NCBI GenBank assembly: GCA_036008465.1
Contig: DASYNP010000140.1
Location: 1-64,000, forward strand
Source: DASPSM01 sp036008465
GTDB taxonomy: Bacteria; Planctomycetota; Planctomycetia; Planctomycetales; Planctomycetaceae
Direction: 5' to 3'
DNA: 64,000 nucleotides
The notes beneath the pieces were generated by a model, which ran no database searches, was not told where the DNA came from, and saw only the letters and a list, made by a program, of their open reading frames with translations. The translations under genes and the position numbers were made by a program. This document shows, one piece after another, positions 45,312-54,967 of this stretch; position 1 is the stretch's first letter, and every line of letters starts with the position of its first letter.

Positions 45312-45787
45312 GTGACACCCAGTTTCTTTCTCAAAGAGGCGAGGGCCGCCTCGTACCGGCGATGAGCCTCGCTCGACGAGATCGCCGCAAACTCTCCGAT
45401 CTCTTCAAACGTCAAACCACCCCAAACTCGTGCGATGACCACTTCGCGTTTTTCGTCCGCCAGCGCCTCGAGCGCCCGAGCGGCCAGTTCGGCGTCGAGT
45501 GGACTTTCACCGTCCGCTTCCAGCTGCAGCCGAGCCTGCCCGATTGCGGCCTGTTCGTTGCGGCTGCGACGTGCATCGCGTCGAGCCGCGCTGATCGCAC
45601 CATTTCGCACGACGCGGTACAGCCACGCCGCCGGTCGGTCTGGCACGCGCCGTTGTCGCACCAGCTGCAAGAACGCCTCCTGGACAACGTCCGCCGGAGT
45701 GGAAATCCATTGCGCAGCAAACAGTTCAAGAGCAGCCGCATGACGGTCAAACAAAGTGGCGATAAGTTCCGGCGAAATTCGACTCAT
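45278..45787 (-). CDS. ECF RNA polymerase sigma factor
   Basis: The 169-residue protein has region 2 (about 10-75: PELIATLFDRHAAALELFAAQW, VVQEAFLQLVRQ, AAWLYRVVRNGAISAARR) and region 4 (about 105-160: ALEALADEKREVVIARVWGGLTFEEIGEFAAISSSEAHRRYEAALASLRKKL). It begins at ATG 45787 and heads an operon with the membrane partner and two secreted proteins. Its target promoters are probably among these genes, since ECF factors commonly autoregulate, but no promoter could be recognised by eye. Confidence 0.9.
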   Translation of the reverse strand: MSRISPELIATLFDRHAAALELFAAQWISTPADVVQEAFLQLVRQRRVPDRPAAWLYRVVRNGAISAARRDARRSRNEQAAIGQARLQLEADGESPLDAELAARALEALADEKREVVIARVWGGLTFEEIGEFAAISSSEAHRRYEAALASLRKKLGVTWLTKTATTKT

Positions 45788-46301
45788 CCGGGGAAGCGCT
45801 TCGAGAGAGTGATTGATTGAGATGACGCCGCCGAAACGGTTTCTTCCCGAGCAAATCGCGAAATTTCAGCGGCTGACCGTGCAGAAGAGTGGGCGGCAGT
45901 CGAGATTTGTCCAACTTGCGGGATTTGTTGGACCTGAAAGACAAGCGGATGCCACCGGATGGGCTTCGTCCCGAGGGAACACTGGCCGCGGCCCCGAGGT
46001 AGCCGCTGGATTTTCGTTATTTCCGAAATGTAATGAACGCAACTCGACACGGCGCAAGACTTAGTGGAAAGCGGAATTACTCGGAAGTCTGAAGACTGGC
46101 CAACCCTTTTCGAGGACACGTCACGCCTTCTTGCCGCGTCTTCTTATTGACCGCTCTGCACTTCCGTCATATAAACCGCGCCCTCTCGCCTTTCCTCTCT
46201 CCATTCTCCACGTCTGCGATCAATCACACCGTCCGGATCAACTTCCGACTGCTCCCTGCCTCCTGTTGTCTCCGGCGGCGCCCTCCACTCGGGTCCAACC
46301 T
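45788..46301. other. divergent intergenic region upstream of sigma operon and beta-helix gene
   Basis: These 514 bases separate the divergent ECF operon and the surface-protein gene. Frames crossing it are short and have no recognisable domains. A CT-rich run lies at about 46180-46215. I see no tRNA, riboswitch or clear promoter. Confidence 0.4.
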
Positions 46302-49300
46302 ATGCTCGCACCAACTCCGCGAGAGTTTGACCGACTCGTTCCGCGCGCCGTGCGCAGTCCCCAGTCGCTTGGCCGGGCCGCGCTGGCGGTGGCTATGGTC
46401 TTGGGACTGATCATTTGGTTTGCCGGGAGCGTTCGCGCTGGCGACGACGATGATGACCCCGAAGATGACATGCCGGTCAGAAAGCGGGCTACGCCCGCGT
46501 CAAAGGAATCGAGCGATTCGAGTTCCGGCTCGAACGGCTCATCGCCGATTACCCCGGGGACGCCGAGTGACGGGTTTGGCGTCGACTTCATCCCCGGATT
46601 CTCTTACGGCCAGGGCGTTATTCAGGATAAGTCGCTCGCGCCGATCGAGGCCTTCCCCTACTTCTTGGTGAACGATTCGCTGTACTTCAGCGACCTGCGG
46701 TTCTACCCCACGATCGATGGAACGTTCGGCGGCAGTCTCGGCGGCGGGTACCGCTACTTCAGTCACGGTCTCAACCGGATCTTCGGCGCCAGCCTCTGGT
46801 ACGACGGGGATGGCACACGCGACTTGTACTTTCAACAGATCGGCCTGAGCCTCGAAACCTACGGGTTCATCGACTTCCGCACCAACCTGTACTTTCCCGT
46901 CGGCCAAACGTCTCAGCAAAGCGGGCAATCGATTGTCAACGGCTCGCAACGGTTCACCGGCAACAATCTGGCGTTCGACACGCTCACGACGTATCTGGCC
47001 GCCATGCGGGGCGTCGATTTCGAGGCAGGCGTCGGGATTCCCGGCCACTTTGCGGAGGATCACGGCATCCGGGCCTATCTTGGAGGCTACTACTACGATG
47101 ACGACGAGGGCGACCACATCCTCGGCATCTCCGGACGGGTGCAGGCCAATATCTGGTCCGGGCTCGACGCCGCGGTGCAGGTCACTAATGACAACTACTT
47201 CAACACGCGCGCCTTTGTGAACGTCTCGTGGACATTCGGGCCCCTACACCGGTCGCAGCTGTCGCAGGCAACGACCGAGGGACGCCTCGGCGAAAAAGTC
47301 GTCCGCAACTACACAGTGCTGGCGACTTCCCAAAGTCATCTCGACGATCCGATCGCCTTCAATCCAAGCACGCATCAGCCTTACGTCATCGCGCACGTCG
47401 ACAGCTCAGCGGCGCCGGGCGGCAACGGCAGTGTGAACAGTCCCTTCCAGACAATCGCGGCGGCGCAAGCCAGCGGCGCCACAGTCATCTTTGTGCATGC
47501 GGGCAGCGTCTTTAACGGCAGCGCTTCAAACGTCGTGATGAATTCCGGTGAGTTTCTGTTCGGGGACGGGACCGGAGAGCGGAATTTTCTTCCGATCTCG
47601 ACCTACGGACAGATTCTACTCCCGCATGGCCCCACGACCGGCGCCTTGCCCGTGCTCAATTCCTCCACCGGCACCGCGGTCACGCTTGCCAACAACAGCG
47701 TGCTTTCGGGCTTCACCATCAGCAATCCGGCAGGCGTCGGCGTGCTCGCCAACGGCGTCGGCGGCATCACCATCAAAGACGTCATGGTCACCGGGGCCGG
47801 GTCTGACGGCATTCAGATCCTCAACGCCAGCGCCAACTCCGTGCTGACTAACGTCAACGTGATGAATTCCCTCGGGAATGGGCTGGTCATCAATGGCGGT
47901 GACTCAAACGTCCAGTACAGCGGCAACCTTGTCGGGAACCAGCAGCACGATCTGGTGATCGAGAACATCGGCACCGACAGCGTCATGAACATGACCAATG
48001 CCATGTTCCCGGGGTCTGGCAGCCAGGGCATTCTGCTCTCGAACATCGGGGGAACTGTCAACTTCAACAACTTGTCGTTGGGTAACACGTCGTCCACGGG
48101 CGTCGACATTGAAGGAGGCACGGGAAGATTCAATTTCACCGGCCAGACAACAGTCTCGGGGGCCGGCGCTGCCTCCATCTTGGTCAATGGGCTCGAGCCG
48201 TCCGGTGTCGTCACTTTTGGCACACTTGGCATCAACAACCGGCATGACGAAGGCCTGGTTGTCAACAATTCCTCGGGCAACGTCTTCGTCAATGGGGTGA
48301 CGACGATTACCAATGAGGGAGGCACCGGCGCCTCGGCCATCGACATCAAGAACTCGTCCGGCAACGTTACGTTCCTCAGCAAGGTGAATGTGGTGAACTC
48401 CACGGTAAATCCCGGCATCAGCATCACGAACGACACGGGCACGACGAGCTTCACTTCACTCAATGTGTCGAGCGTCAACGGCACGGGCCTGTTCGCGAAC
48501 AACGGCGGTGCGCTGGTGATCAACGGCGCCCAGGTAGCGGCCGCCGGCGGAACGATCCTGGCCACCAATGGCACCGCAGTGGATATCGAAAACACAACGA
48601 TGAACATCTACCTGTTCAGCGTCTCGAGTAGCAACGCGGCTGTCGGCATCAAGCTCTTGAACGCGCAAGGTGCGTTTGCCGTCTTCGGAAACAGCAATGA
48701 GACGGCCGGCGCCGGCGGAACGATCCAGGGCGACACCATTGGCATTCAGGCCGTGAATAGCGGCGCCGTCGGTCTGTTGTCGATGAACTTGAACGGTAAC
48801 GGCACCGGCATTCAGGCGCAGGACCTCGTGAACCTGTCGCTTACGAACGTGAATGTCACCAACTCGTCCTCGTTTGGAATCAACGCCCTGGACACGAAGA
48901 CCATCGTCGTGCTCAGCTCGAACTTCTCGGGCAACGGCGGTCCGAACGTTGCGACCTCGGTGGACACGACCGGCTCTTATGCCTTCAGTTTTCTCGCGAA
49001 CAGGTTCACGTCGACGACCTCGGACAACATCCAGGTCACGACGCTCTCGGGCGGACAAGGGGCGACGGTCAACCTGGTGGCGCAGGGCAACCAGTTTCAG
49101 AACGAATCGGTCGGAACGGCAGGCATAAACGTGAACTGGAACGGGACTCTGTCGGCCACTGTGACGCAAAACGAGTTCTTGACCTCGGGGGGATCGAACA
49201 CGGGAGTCAAAATCAACAACGGCGCGACGAACGCCCTTTCGACCATCGCGTTCACCAACAACACCTTTGGCAGCGAAGGAGGCAGCGACACCGCATTAAA

Positions 49301-49715
49301 CGTCGTGTTGGCCGGAACCGGTCAGATCAATGTGGCCTCCAACGGAATTCAGTTCGCCGCCGACACCGGCACGGCGTTTCACTTCTCGCTCGGCGCCGCG
49401 TCCACGGTCAACGTTACGGGCAACACGATCATCGACACGACCGACGGAGCCACCGCGATGCAGTTTGACACGATCGCGGCTTCCAGCAACCTGGCGGTTT
49501 CCGGCAACACGATTCAGCTATCCCAAAACGGTGCCGAGTTGACCAGCGGCATTATCATCTCGAACGTCACGGGCACTACTCAGGGGAGCCAGAACTTCTT
49601 CTTGAACCTGTCCAGCGCCTCGAACAACACAATCAGCGGCGCCAACACGCTCTTCTTCGCGCCCACCAACACGACCGCGGGCGAGGTGCTGATCAACGGC
49701 TCGCCAATGCCGTAA
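46302..49715 (+). CDS. outer-membrane beta-barrel (inverse-autotransporter-like) protein with right-handed beta-helix passenger
   Basis: The 1137-residue product has a signal segment at about 23-46 and a Ser/Asp-rich linker. Residues about 95-345 read like an inverse-autotransporter beta-barrel (FDGDGTRDLYFQQIGLSLETYGFIDFRTNLYFPVG pattern of alternating strands, GGGYRYFSHGLNRIFGASLWYDGD). The remainder, from about 370, is Asn/Gly/Thr/Val-rich with short repeats (NNSVLSGFTISN, VTNDTGTTSF) and a SPFQTIAAAQASGATVIFVH entry, the pattern of a parallel beta-helix. I start at ATG 46302; no ribosome site is clear. It is probably displayed on the cell surface, with adhesion or polysaccharide binding as possible roles. 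Confidence 0.75.
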   Translation: MLAPTPREFDRLVPRAVRSPQSLGRAALAVAMVLGLIIWFAGSVRAGDDDDDPEDDMPVRKRATPASKESSDSSSGSNGSSPITPGTPSDGFGVDFIPGFSYGQGVIQDKSLAPIEAFPYFLVNDSLYFSDLRFYPTIDGTFGGSLGGGYRYFSHGLNRIFGASLWYDGDGTRDLYFQQIGLSLETYGFIDFRTNLYFPVGQTSQQSGQSIVNGSQRFTGNNLAFDTLTTYLAAMRGVDFEAGVGIPGHFAEDHGIRAYLGGYYYDDDEGDHILGISGRVQANIWSGLDAAVQVTNDNYFNTRAFVNVSWTFGPLHRSQLSQATTEGRLGEKVVRNYTVLATSQSHLDDPIAFNPSTHQPYVIAHVDSSAAPGGNGSVNSPFQTIAAAQASGATVIFVHAGSVFNGSASNVVMNSGEFLFGDGTGERNFLPISTYGQILLPHGPTTGALPVLNSSTGTAVTLANNSVLSGFTISNPAGVGVLANGVGGITIKDVMVTGAGSDGIQILNASANSVLTNVNVMNSLGNGLVINGGDSNVQYSGNLVGNQQHDLVIENIGTDSVMNMTNAMFPGSGSQGILLSNIGGTVNFNNLSLGNTSSTGVDIEGGTGRFNFTGQTTVSGAGAASILVNGLEPSGVVTFGTLGINNRHDEGLVVNNSSGNVFVNGVTTITNEGGTGASAIDIKNSSGNVTFLSKVNVVNSTVNPGISITNDTGTTSFTSLNVSSVNGTGLFANNGGALVINGAQVAAAGGTILATNGTAVDIENTTMNIYLFSVSSSNAAVGIKLLNAQGAFAVFGNSNETAGAGGTIQGDTIGIQAVNSGAVGLLSMNLNGNGTGIQAQDLVNLSLTNVNVTNSSSFGINALDTKTIVVLSSNFSGNGGPNVATSVDTTGSYAFSFLANRFTSTTSDNIQVTTLSGGQGATVNLVAQGNQFQNESVGTAGINVNWNGTLSATVTQNEFLTSGGSNTGVKINNGATNALSTIAFTNNTFGSEGGSDTALNVVLAGTGQINVASNGIQFAADTGTAFHFSLGAASTVNVTGNTIIDTTDGATAMQFDTIAASSNLAVSGNTIQLSQNGAELTSGIIISNVTGTTQGSQNFFLNLSSASNNTISGANTLFFAPTNTTAGEVLINGSPMP

Positions 49716-49762
49716 GCTGCAGTCGTCGAGTCGGCAAGCAGTGCAATCGGATTTAGGCAAAC

Positions 49763-49776
49763 CACGGCGCGCCGTG
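49763..49776. repeat. 14-bp perfect palindrome between convergent genes
   Basis: CACGGCGCGCCGTG lies between the stops of the convergent genes at 49715 and 49778. It has no T tract, so a terminator role is only possible. Confidence 0.3.
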
Positions 49777-49777
49777 T

Positions 49778-52700
49778 CTATCGATTCGCTTCGCCGGGCT
49801 TGCGTTGCTTGAGCAGATAGGCAAGGAGATCGTTCAGCTCTTGCGGCGAGAGCAGCTCCATCACGTTTGCGGGCATCGGCGAGAGGCGGGTTTGTGTGCG
49901 TTGCTCGATCTTGTTTTTGGCGATTCGTTGCTCGTTTCCTTTGTTGTCGACCAGCACGACCACCGGGCCCTCCTCGCGCACGATGATTCCGTTAACGACC
50001 TGACCGTCGTCGAGAGTGAGGATCGTCGCGCGGAAATTGATGTCGACGTTGCGGTTGGGATCAAGCATGTCTTCCAAGAGCCGCTCGACGCCGCGGTTTC
50101 CGGCTCCATCGAGTTGTGGTCCGACCCGGTTGCCTTTGCCGGCGATCTGATGGCAGGCGGCGCAGTTCTTCTGAAAGACCGCGACCCCGCGATCGGCGTT
50201 GGGAGAGCCCTTGGCAAAACCGGCCGCGCGGGCGGCGATCGCCTTTGCAATCCGCTCGTCGGTTTTTGGCAGCCCTTCCAGCAGCTTTGCCGCTCGACTC
50301 TCCAGTTGCGGCCCCGCTGTTGCCTGCAGCCGGGCTCGCAGAGTCGGGTCGGCCAAAAGTTGCGGCGAACATTGGCCTTTTTCGACTGCCTCAATCAAGG
50401 CTGCGGCTCCTTCATGATTGCGGACCAGTGCGTCAACGACCGACGTCGCCAGACGCGCTGGAGCGACTTGCAGCAACGAAACCAGGACTGCTCGGATCGC
50501 CGGATCGTTTGTTTGCCGCAGCGCGTCGACGATGTCGCAGCGTACCTCCAGCGGCGTTTCCGGGTTCCGCACGGCCGTCTCGATGACCGGCAGCGCCGAC
50601 TTCAAATCGATCAGGACGAGCGCAGCGGCCGTCGGTCCGTGCAGACGCGCAAACCGCTTCCCTTCGACCAATTTGGCCAATTTTGGGATGGCAGAGTGCA
50701 GCCGAGCCTCGGCCGCCAGATCGATCCCCTGTCGCACCATCCTCGACTCGCTTTTGCCGAATAGCGCGTCATCGACAGCCTCGGCCCAGACCCTGAGTTC
50801 CTCGGGAATCGGTGCCCCCCGTTCGCGGCTGGCACGCAGAACGGAAGCGAGGATGGTCCCCTCCAGCTCCAGTCCTTTGCCGCGATACGCCAGCGCCAGC
50901 CGATCGACCTCGAGCATCCGCGAGACCTCGATTGTGTTGGCGATGTAAGCCAGCGAGTCCGCGATTCGCGGCGTTACGTTGGGATTGGCCGACTGAAATG
51001 CGAGCACCATCCCCGCGGCCACCGGCGTATGGATGCCCATGCAGACGTCGATCAGCCGGCCCTGCACGTCTGCAGAGGCGTGTTGTCGGTCTTGCCACTC
51101 CAGTCCGGTTGCAATCCGCAGAGTGTTACGCAGCGCAATTCGCGTGACATGGATGAGCATCGTGTCGGCGGGATCAGTCGCCCGCCACAGGTCGAGCAGC
51201 GGGAAGATGTTTTCGAATTTGGGATGCAGTCCGATCGCATCGGCGGCCGCCCTCCGCACAAATGGATCCGAATCGTGCAGCATGCGTCGCAGGAGCTCTG
51301 CATTGGGTTGCCATCGCGGCAGTTCGGCGATCGCCTTGGCAGCGTGAATGCGGACAAGCGGATGTGGGTCGCGAGCGAGTCGCTCCATAATGTCGCTGTC
51401 AAAGGCGCCCAGTCGCTGCAAGACCCAAATCGAGTGGGCCCGCGCGGTCGCGCTCCCCGATTTTTCGGTCACCTCTCGGACGGCGGGAATCGCCGGCTTG
51501 CCGATGCGGTCGACGAGTTCGTGGGTGGCGAAGATTCGCGTAGGCAGATTGTCGCTGGACAATGAAGCGACAAGTGCTTCGAGCGACGCGCGAGAGAGGT
51601 CAATCGCCTTGGGCTGAGGTGTCGCGTCCTTGCCGACGTACGAGATCCGCCAGATGCGTCCCCGCGTTTTGTCGCGCAGCGGATGCGTCAGCGGCACCTC
51701 ATAGTGGCCGATGATGCAATTGTAGAAGTCAGCCACGTAGATCGAGCCGTCGGTTGCCAGTTGCAAATCGACGGGACGGAACCAGAGGTCGTCGCACGTC
51801 AGAAAATCGGGCAACTCGACGCCGAAGTGCGTCGATCCGTGCGTCGTGATCCGGTCGTGATTGATGATGCCGGTGACCGGATTTCCGAGGAAAATGGTGT
51901 CGCGATAGTCGGCCGGGAACGGGCCGCCCGTGTAATAGACGATGCCGGCGATCCCCGTCGAACCGTGCTCGTGGGTCATGATCTCCGGTGCAAAGCCAAG
52001 TCCGTCGTGCGGCCTGCCGAAACTCTGATAACAGCCGCCGCGAAGCACGAGCATTCCCGGACGGCTGTGGCAGTCGGCGGTGAACATGTCGCCGCGTGGA
52101 TCGAACGTCATTCCGAACGGATTGACCTGCCCGAACGAAAACTGATCGACGTGAGAGCCGTCGATTCGCACCCGAAACGTGTTGCCCGACGTCATCGTGA
52201 TCGACGAGCCGTCGGTTCCTTTGACGGTCGAGGTGTTCGAGTAGCCGTGACAGCAATAGACCCAGCCGTCCAGCCAGTAGTTGAGGCCGTTCACCATGCC
52301 GTGCGTGTCGCGATGGCCGAAGCCGCTGTAGGCGATCTCGCTCGAGTCGGCGACGCCGTCGCCGTTGTTGTCGGGAAAGCGATAGAGATTAGGAATCGAG
52401 TAGCCCAACACGCCGCCGGGAATCGGCGTCACGCCGATCGGAATCGACAGCCCGCCGGCAAAGATGGAAACCTTGTCGGGAATGCCGTCGCCATTGGTGT
52501 CGACGATCCGCCGAATCGTGTCCCGGCCCTTGGCTCCCTCAGGATGCGGAAACGGATACTCGTACGACTGCGTGACGTAGAGCCGGCCGGCCGAGTCAAA
52601 CTTCATGTTGATCGGCTTCACAATGTCCGGCTCACTGGCTATCAGCTCGATGCGAAACCCAGGCGGCAGGTGGAACATCCGCTGCTCTTCTTGCGCAGTG

Positions 52701-52840
52701 TGCGGCGGCGTCCGGGCGATCAAGAGATCGGCGTCGTCGCGGCCGAACGCGGGCCCTGCCCAGATTAAACAGGCGACCGACACTGCCACCAAAACTGCTC
52801 GGTCGAAAATCCGCGGATCAGAAAATGAACCGTTCGACAT
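49778..52840 (-). CDS. PVC-type membrane-bound dehydrogenase/HEAT/c-type cytochrome protein
   Basis: From ATG 52840 the product has 1020 residues. A signal peptide lies in the first 35 (AVLVAVSVACLIWAGPAFG). A six-bladed propeller-like dehydrogenase module spans about 50-390 (FRIELIASEPDIVKPINMKFDSAGRLYVTQS, DTHGMVNGLNYWLDGWVY, DLWFRPVDLQLATDGSIYVADFYN). HEAT-like repeats cover about 400-860. A c-type heme domain ends the protein with CAACH at 893-897, and SPMPANV near 989 offers the axial methionine. The architecture is characteristic of planctomycetes and verrucomicrobia; it is thought to oxidise sugars or polysaccharide parts, but the substrate is unknown. Confidence 0.93.
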   Translation of the reverse strand: MSNGSFSDPRIFDRAVLVAVSVACLIWAGPAFGRDDADLLIARTPPHTAQEEQRMFHLPPGFRIELIASEPDIVKPINMKFDSAGRLYVTQSYEYPFPHPEGAKGRDTIRRIVDTNGDGIPDKVSIFAGGLSIPIGVTPIPGGVLGYSIPNLYRFPDNNGDGVADSSEIAYSGFGHRDTHGMVNGLNYWLDGWVYCCHGYSNTSTVKGTDGSSITMTSGNTFRVRIDGSHVDQFSFGQVNPFGMTFDPRGDMFTADCHSRPGMLVLRGGCYQSFGRPHDGLGFAPEIMTHEHGSTGIAGIVYYTGGPFPADYRDTIFLGNPVTGIINHDRITTHGSTHFGVELPDFLTCDDLWFRPVDLQLATDGSIYVADFYNCIIGHYEVPLTHPLRDKTRGRIWRISYVGKDATPQPKAIDLSRASLEALVASLSSDNLPTRIFATHELVDRIGKPAIPAVREVTEKSGSATARAHSIWVLQRLGAFDSDIMERLARDPHPLVRIHAAKAIAELPRWQPNAELLRRMLHDSDPFVRRAAADAIGLHPKFENIFPLLDLWRATDPADTMLIHVTRIALRNTLRIATGLEWQDRQHASADVQGRLIDVCMGIHTPVAAGMVLAFQSANPNVTPRIADSLAYIANTIEVSRMLEVDRLALAYRGKGLELEGTILASVLRASRERGAPIPEELRVWAEAVDDALFGKSESRMVRQGIDLAAEARLHSAIPKLAKLVEGKRFARLHGPTAAALVLIDLKSALPVIETAVRNPETPLEVRCDIVDALRQTNDPAIRAVLVSLLQVAPARLATSVVDALVRNHEGAAALIEAVEKGQCSPQLLADPTLRARLQATAGPQLESRAAKLLEGLPKTDERIAKAIAARAAGFAKGSPNADRGVAVFQKNCAACHQIAGKGNRVGPQLDGAGNRGVERLLEDMLDPNRNVDINFRATILTLDDGQVVNGIIVREEGPVVVLVDNKGNEQRIAKNKIEQRTQTRLSPMPANVMELLSPQELNDLLAYLLKQRKPGEANR

Positions 52841-53081
52841 GCTGGCGAATTCTTTCGACAATCCTGGGCCGCTGCACTTTTGACCGCGTGAGGTGCGCGA
52901 TCGAGCACGGGTACGAAACTTTTAGCGTAGCGATCGCGCGCTTCGCTGCCCAGGACGCTCGCTGTCGAGGGCCGGGTTTACCATCGATTGAGTTGTAGTT
53001 TCCACCCGCGAGCGAGGTTACCATCGTCGGGAGTTCCGAGTTGTCATCTCGAGTCGCTTCCTGGAAAGGTAGAGGGCAGCC

Positions 53082-53996
53082 GTGTCAAGTCCCATCACAA
53101 AGTTACGCTCGAAGAAAATTGCCGCGTCAGTCTGCCTCGTTCTATCATTCGCGTTTGGCGGCGTTGCGGCTGCGGCCGATGAAACACCCGCCACGCGCGA
53201 GCTTGCGCGCCTCGAGGGCGTCTGGAGCTTCGTGCAAGTGAAGTTTGACGGGACGGAACAGCTGCCAGCCGGGCGCGAGGCCGATCGGATGATTATCCAG
53301 AAAGATGGCCGCTACGCGGTTGTCCAACGACCCCAGATTACGCACGGAACCGTCAAGGTAGATCCGGCCCCTTCCCCGAAACACTACGACATCGTGATCG
53401 GCGACGGCCGCCTCAAAGGGCTGAGCGTGCCCGCGATCTACGAGCTCTCCGGCGATACGCTGACGATTTGCATGCCGTTCGGGGGCAAGGAACGTCCCAC
53501 GGCAGTCGAGAGCAAGCCGGGCGACCATCATCTGTTTGAGGTCTTCAAACGAGAGCAACAAGACGTGAAAGAGGCGCTCGTCGCCGCCGGCCGCCGGGAA
53601 CTGGCGGGAACCTGGCAGTCGGTCTCCTATGCGCTCGACGGCAAGAAGGCCTCCGACGACGACATGAAAAAGATTCAACTTGTATTCGACGCGGACGGCA
53701 ACACCAAGGCGCTGAACGACGGCAAAGTCTTCCTCGCCAGCTCGACCAAGATCGACCCGACGGCCAACCCCGCAACGATCGACATCGTTTTCACGGAAGG
53801 ACAGGGCAAAGGCGAGACGGCGCTGGGCATCTACAAGATCGAGAACGGCGTGTTGACGATTTGCCGTTCGGCTCCCGGGAAGGCAAGGCCGGCTGAATTC
53901 ACGTCCAACGCCGGCAGCGGCCTGACTCTGATGTCCTATCGACACCAAGCCGCCGCGACGAAGAAATCGTTCCGAACGGGATCGGCGACCCAGTAA
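53082..53996 (+). CDS. secreted protein with two TIGR03067-type domains
   Basis: The GTG at 53082 is preceded by GAGGG, giving 304 residues. A signal peptide ends near residue 32 (FGGVAAAADE). Two similar lipocalin-like units follow: RELARLEGVWSFVQVKFDGTEQ...IIQKDGRYAV (about 40-160) and RRELAGTWQSVSYALDGKKAS...VFDADGNTKA (about 170-290). TIGR03067 is a planctomycete-expanded domain without known activity; ligand binding is assumed from the fold class. Confidence 0.85.
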   Translation: MSSPITKLRSKKIAASVCLVLSFAFGGVAAAADETPATRELARLEGVWSFVQVKFDGTEQLPAGREADRMIIQKDGRYAVVQRPQITHGTVKVDPAPSPKHYDIVIGDGRLKGLSVPAIYELSGDTLTICMPFGGKERPTAVESKPGDHHLFEVFKREQQDVKEALVAAGRRELAGTWQSVSYALDGKKASDDDMKKIQLVFDADGNTKALNDGKVFLASSTKIDPTANPATIDIVFTEGQGKGETALGIYKIENGVLTICRSAPGKARPAEFTSNAGSGLTLMSYRHQAAATKKSFRTGSATQ

Positions 53997-54002
53997 TGCC
54001 GT

Positions 54003-54938
54003 TCACGAAGCGGCGGCCGGCTGCTTGTCGGGATGAAGATAAATAAAACTCTTGCCGAGGCGGCCACCGTAATTGCCAGCCGAGATTCTGAGCAGCCCGG
54101 GCGTGTTCACGGACGCGGCAATTGCCGCTTGCGTGGCAGCGATGATCGAGGCCAGGTCCCGTCCGTTGATGATGATTTCCTGCACCGAGTGGACGCCCGG
54201 CGGCAGCTCCGACTTGGCCTTCGGATCGTCGGCAAGTTGCGGGCAGAACTTTTCGTAGGTGCTGGCGAACATAAACTTGTAGTTGCTTCCGGCCTTGGAG
54301 CCGCTGCCCGCGATGCCTCCCGGGAACGGCATGATCACGCCGGGACACTTCGCGACAGCGGCTACGCCCGCTTCCGCGGCATTGAGTGCGGCGTCTTCGC
54401 TCTCGCCGAAGTACCAGAGGTTGCCCCCCATCAGGCCGTCGGCGTAGCCGAGCCGCCGGTCGAGGATGAATTCGCCGCCGAGCGTCGGAATCCACCACAT
54501 CTTGCGGCCGAAGCGTTCGATCCGCTTTTGAAAGCCGTCGCCGAAAAACGCGATCTTCTTGCCCATGCGGTAGTAGTTGGGCGAATCGATGAGATTGAAG
54601 CACGAGGCCGTCGGACAGGTGAGCACATTCTGGCTGATGCGAACGAGCGCCGATTTTTCGAGTGCGGGGACGCGGTCCTTGCGAAACCGCGGTACGTGCA
54701 GTTGTACGATTGCCCCAGGGCGGCCGTCGGGCGTCGCGAATGATTCGTCACCTCCGCTTTCCGGACCCACGAATCGATCCAGACCGGCCTCGCAGTCGCA
54801 CAAGATGGTGCTCGACGCATTCCCGGTGGCGGCGTCAACGGCATGCTGGACCCACCGTCGATCGCGCGCCGTGATCAGGAATTCGACGTAGATGCTGCGA
54901 AAAGCCTCGGCGTAGGTGTCGTCGATCAGAGCGGGCAT
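54003..54938 (-). CDS. ftr: formylmethanofuran:tetrahydromethanopterin formyltransferase
   Basis: Ftr (FhcD in bacteria) moves the formyl group between tetrahydromethanopterin and methanofuran, part of the C1 oxidation route from formaldehyde to formate. The 311-residue protein contains LIDDTYAEAFRSIYVEFLITA at the start, TILCDCEAGLDRFVG, SCFNLIDS, GKKIAFFGDGFQ, GGEFILDR, KCPGVIMPFPGGIAGSGSKAGS and RISAGNYGGRLGK near the end, all of the Ftr family. ATG 54938 follows AAGGTT. It starts 29 bases after a 5-formyl-THF cyclo-ligase gene, linking the two C1 carriers. The fhcA, B and C partners are not in the window. Confidence 0.93.
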   Translation of the reverse strand: MPALIDDTYAEAFRSIYVEFLITARDRRWVQHAVDAATGNASSTILCDCEAGLDRFVGPESGGDESFATPDGRPGAIVQLHVPRFRKDRVPALEKSALVRISQNVLTCPTASCFNLIDSPNYYRMGKKIAFFGDGFQKRIERFGRKMWWIPTLGGEFILDRRLGYADGLMGGNLWYFGESEDAALNAAEAGVAAVAKCPGVIMPFPGGIAGSGSKAGSNYKFMFASTYEKFCPQLADDPKAKSELPPGVHSVQEIIINGRDLASIIAATQAAIAASVNTPGLLRISAGNYGGRLGKSFIYLHPDKQPAAAS

Positions 54939-54967
54939 GGGCAACCTTGATCGCGTGAATAGCCCTG

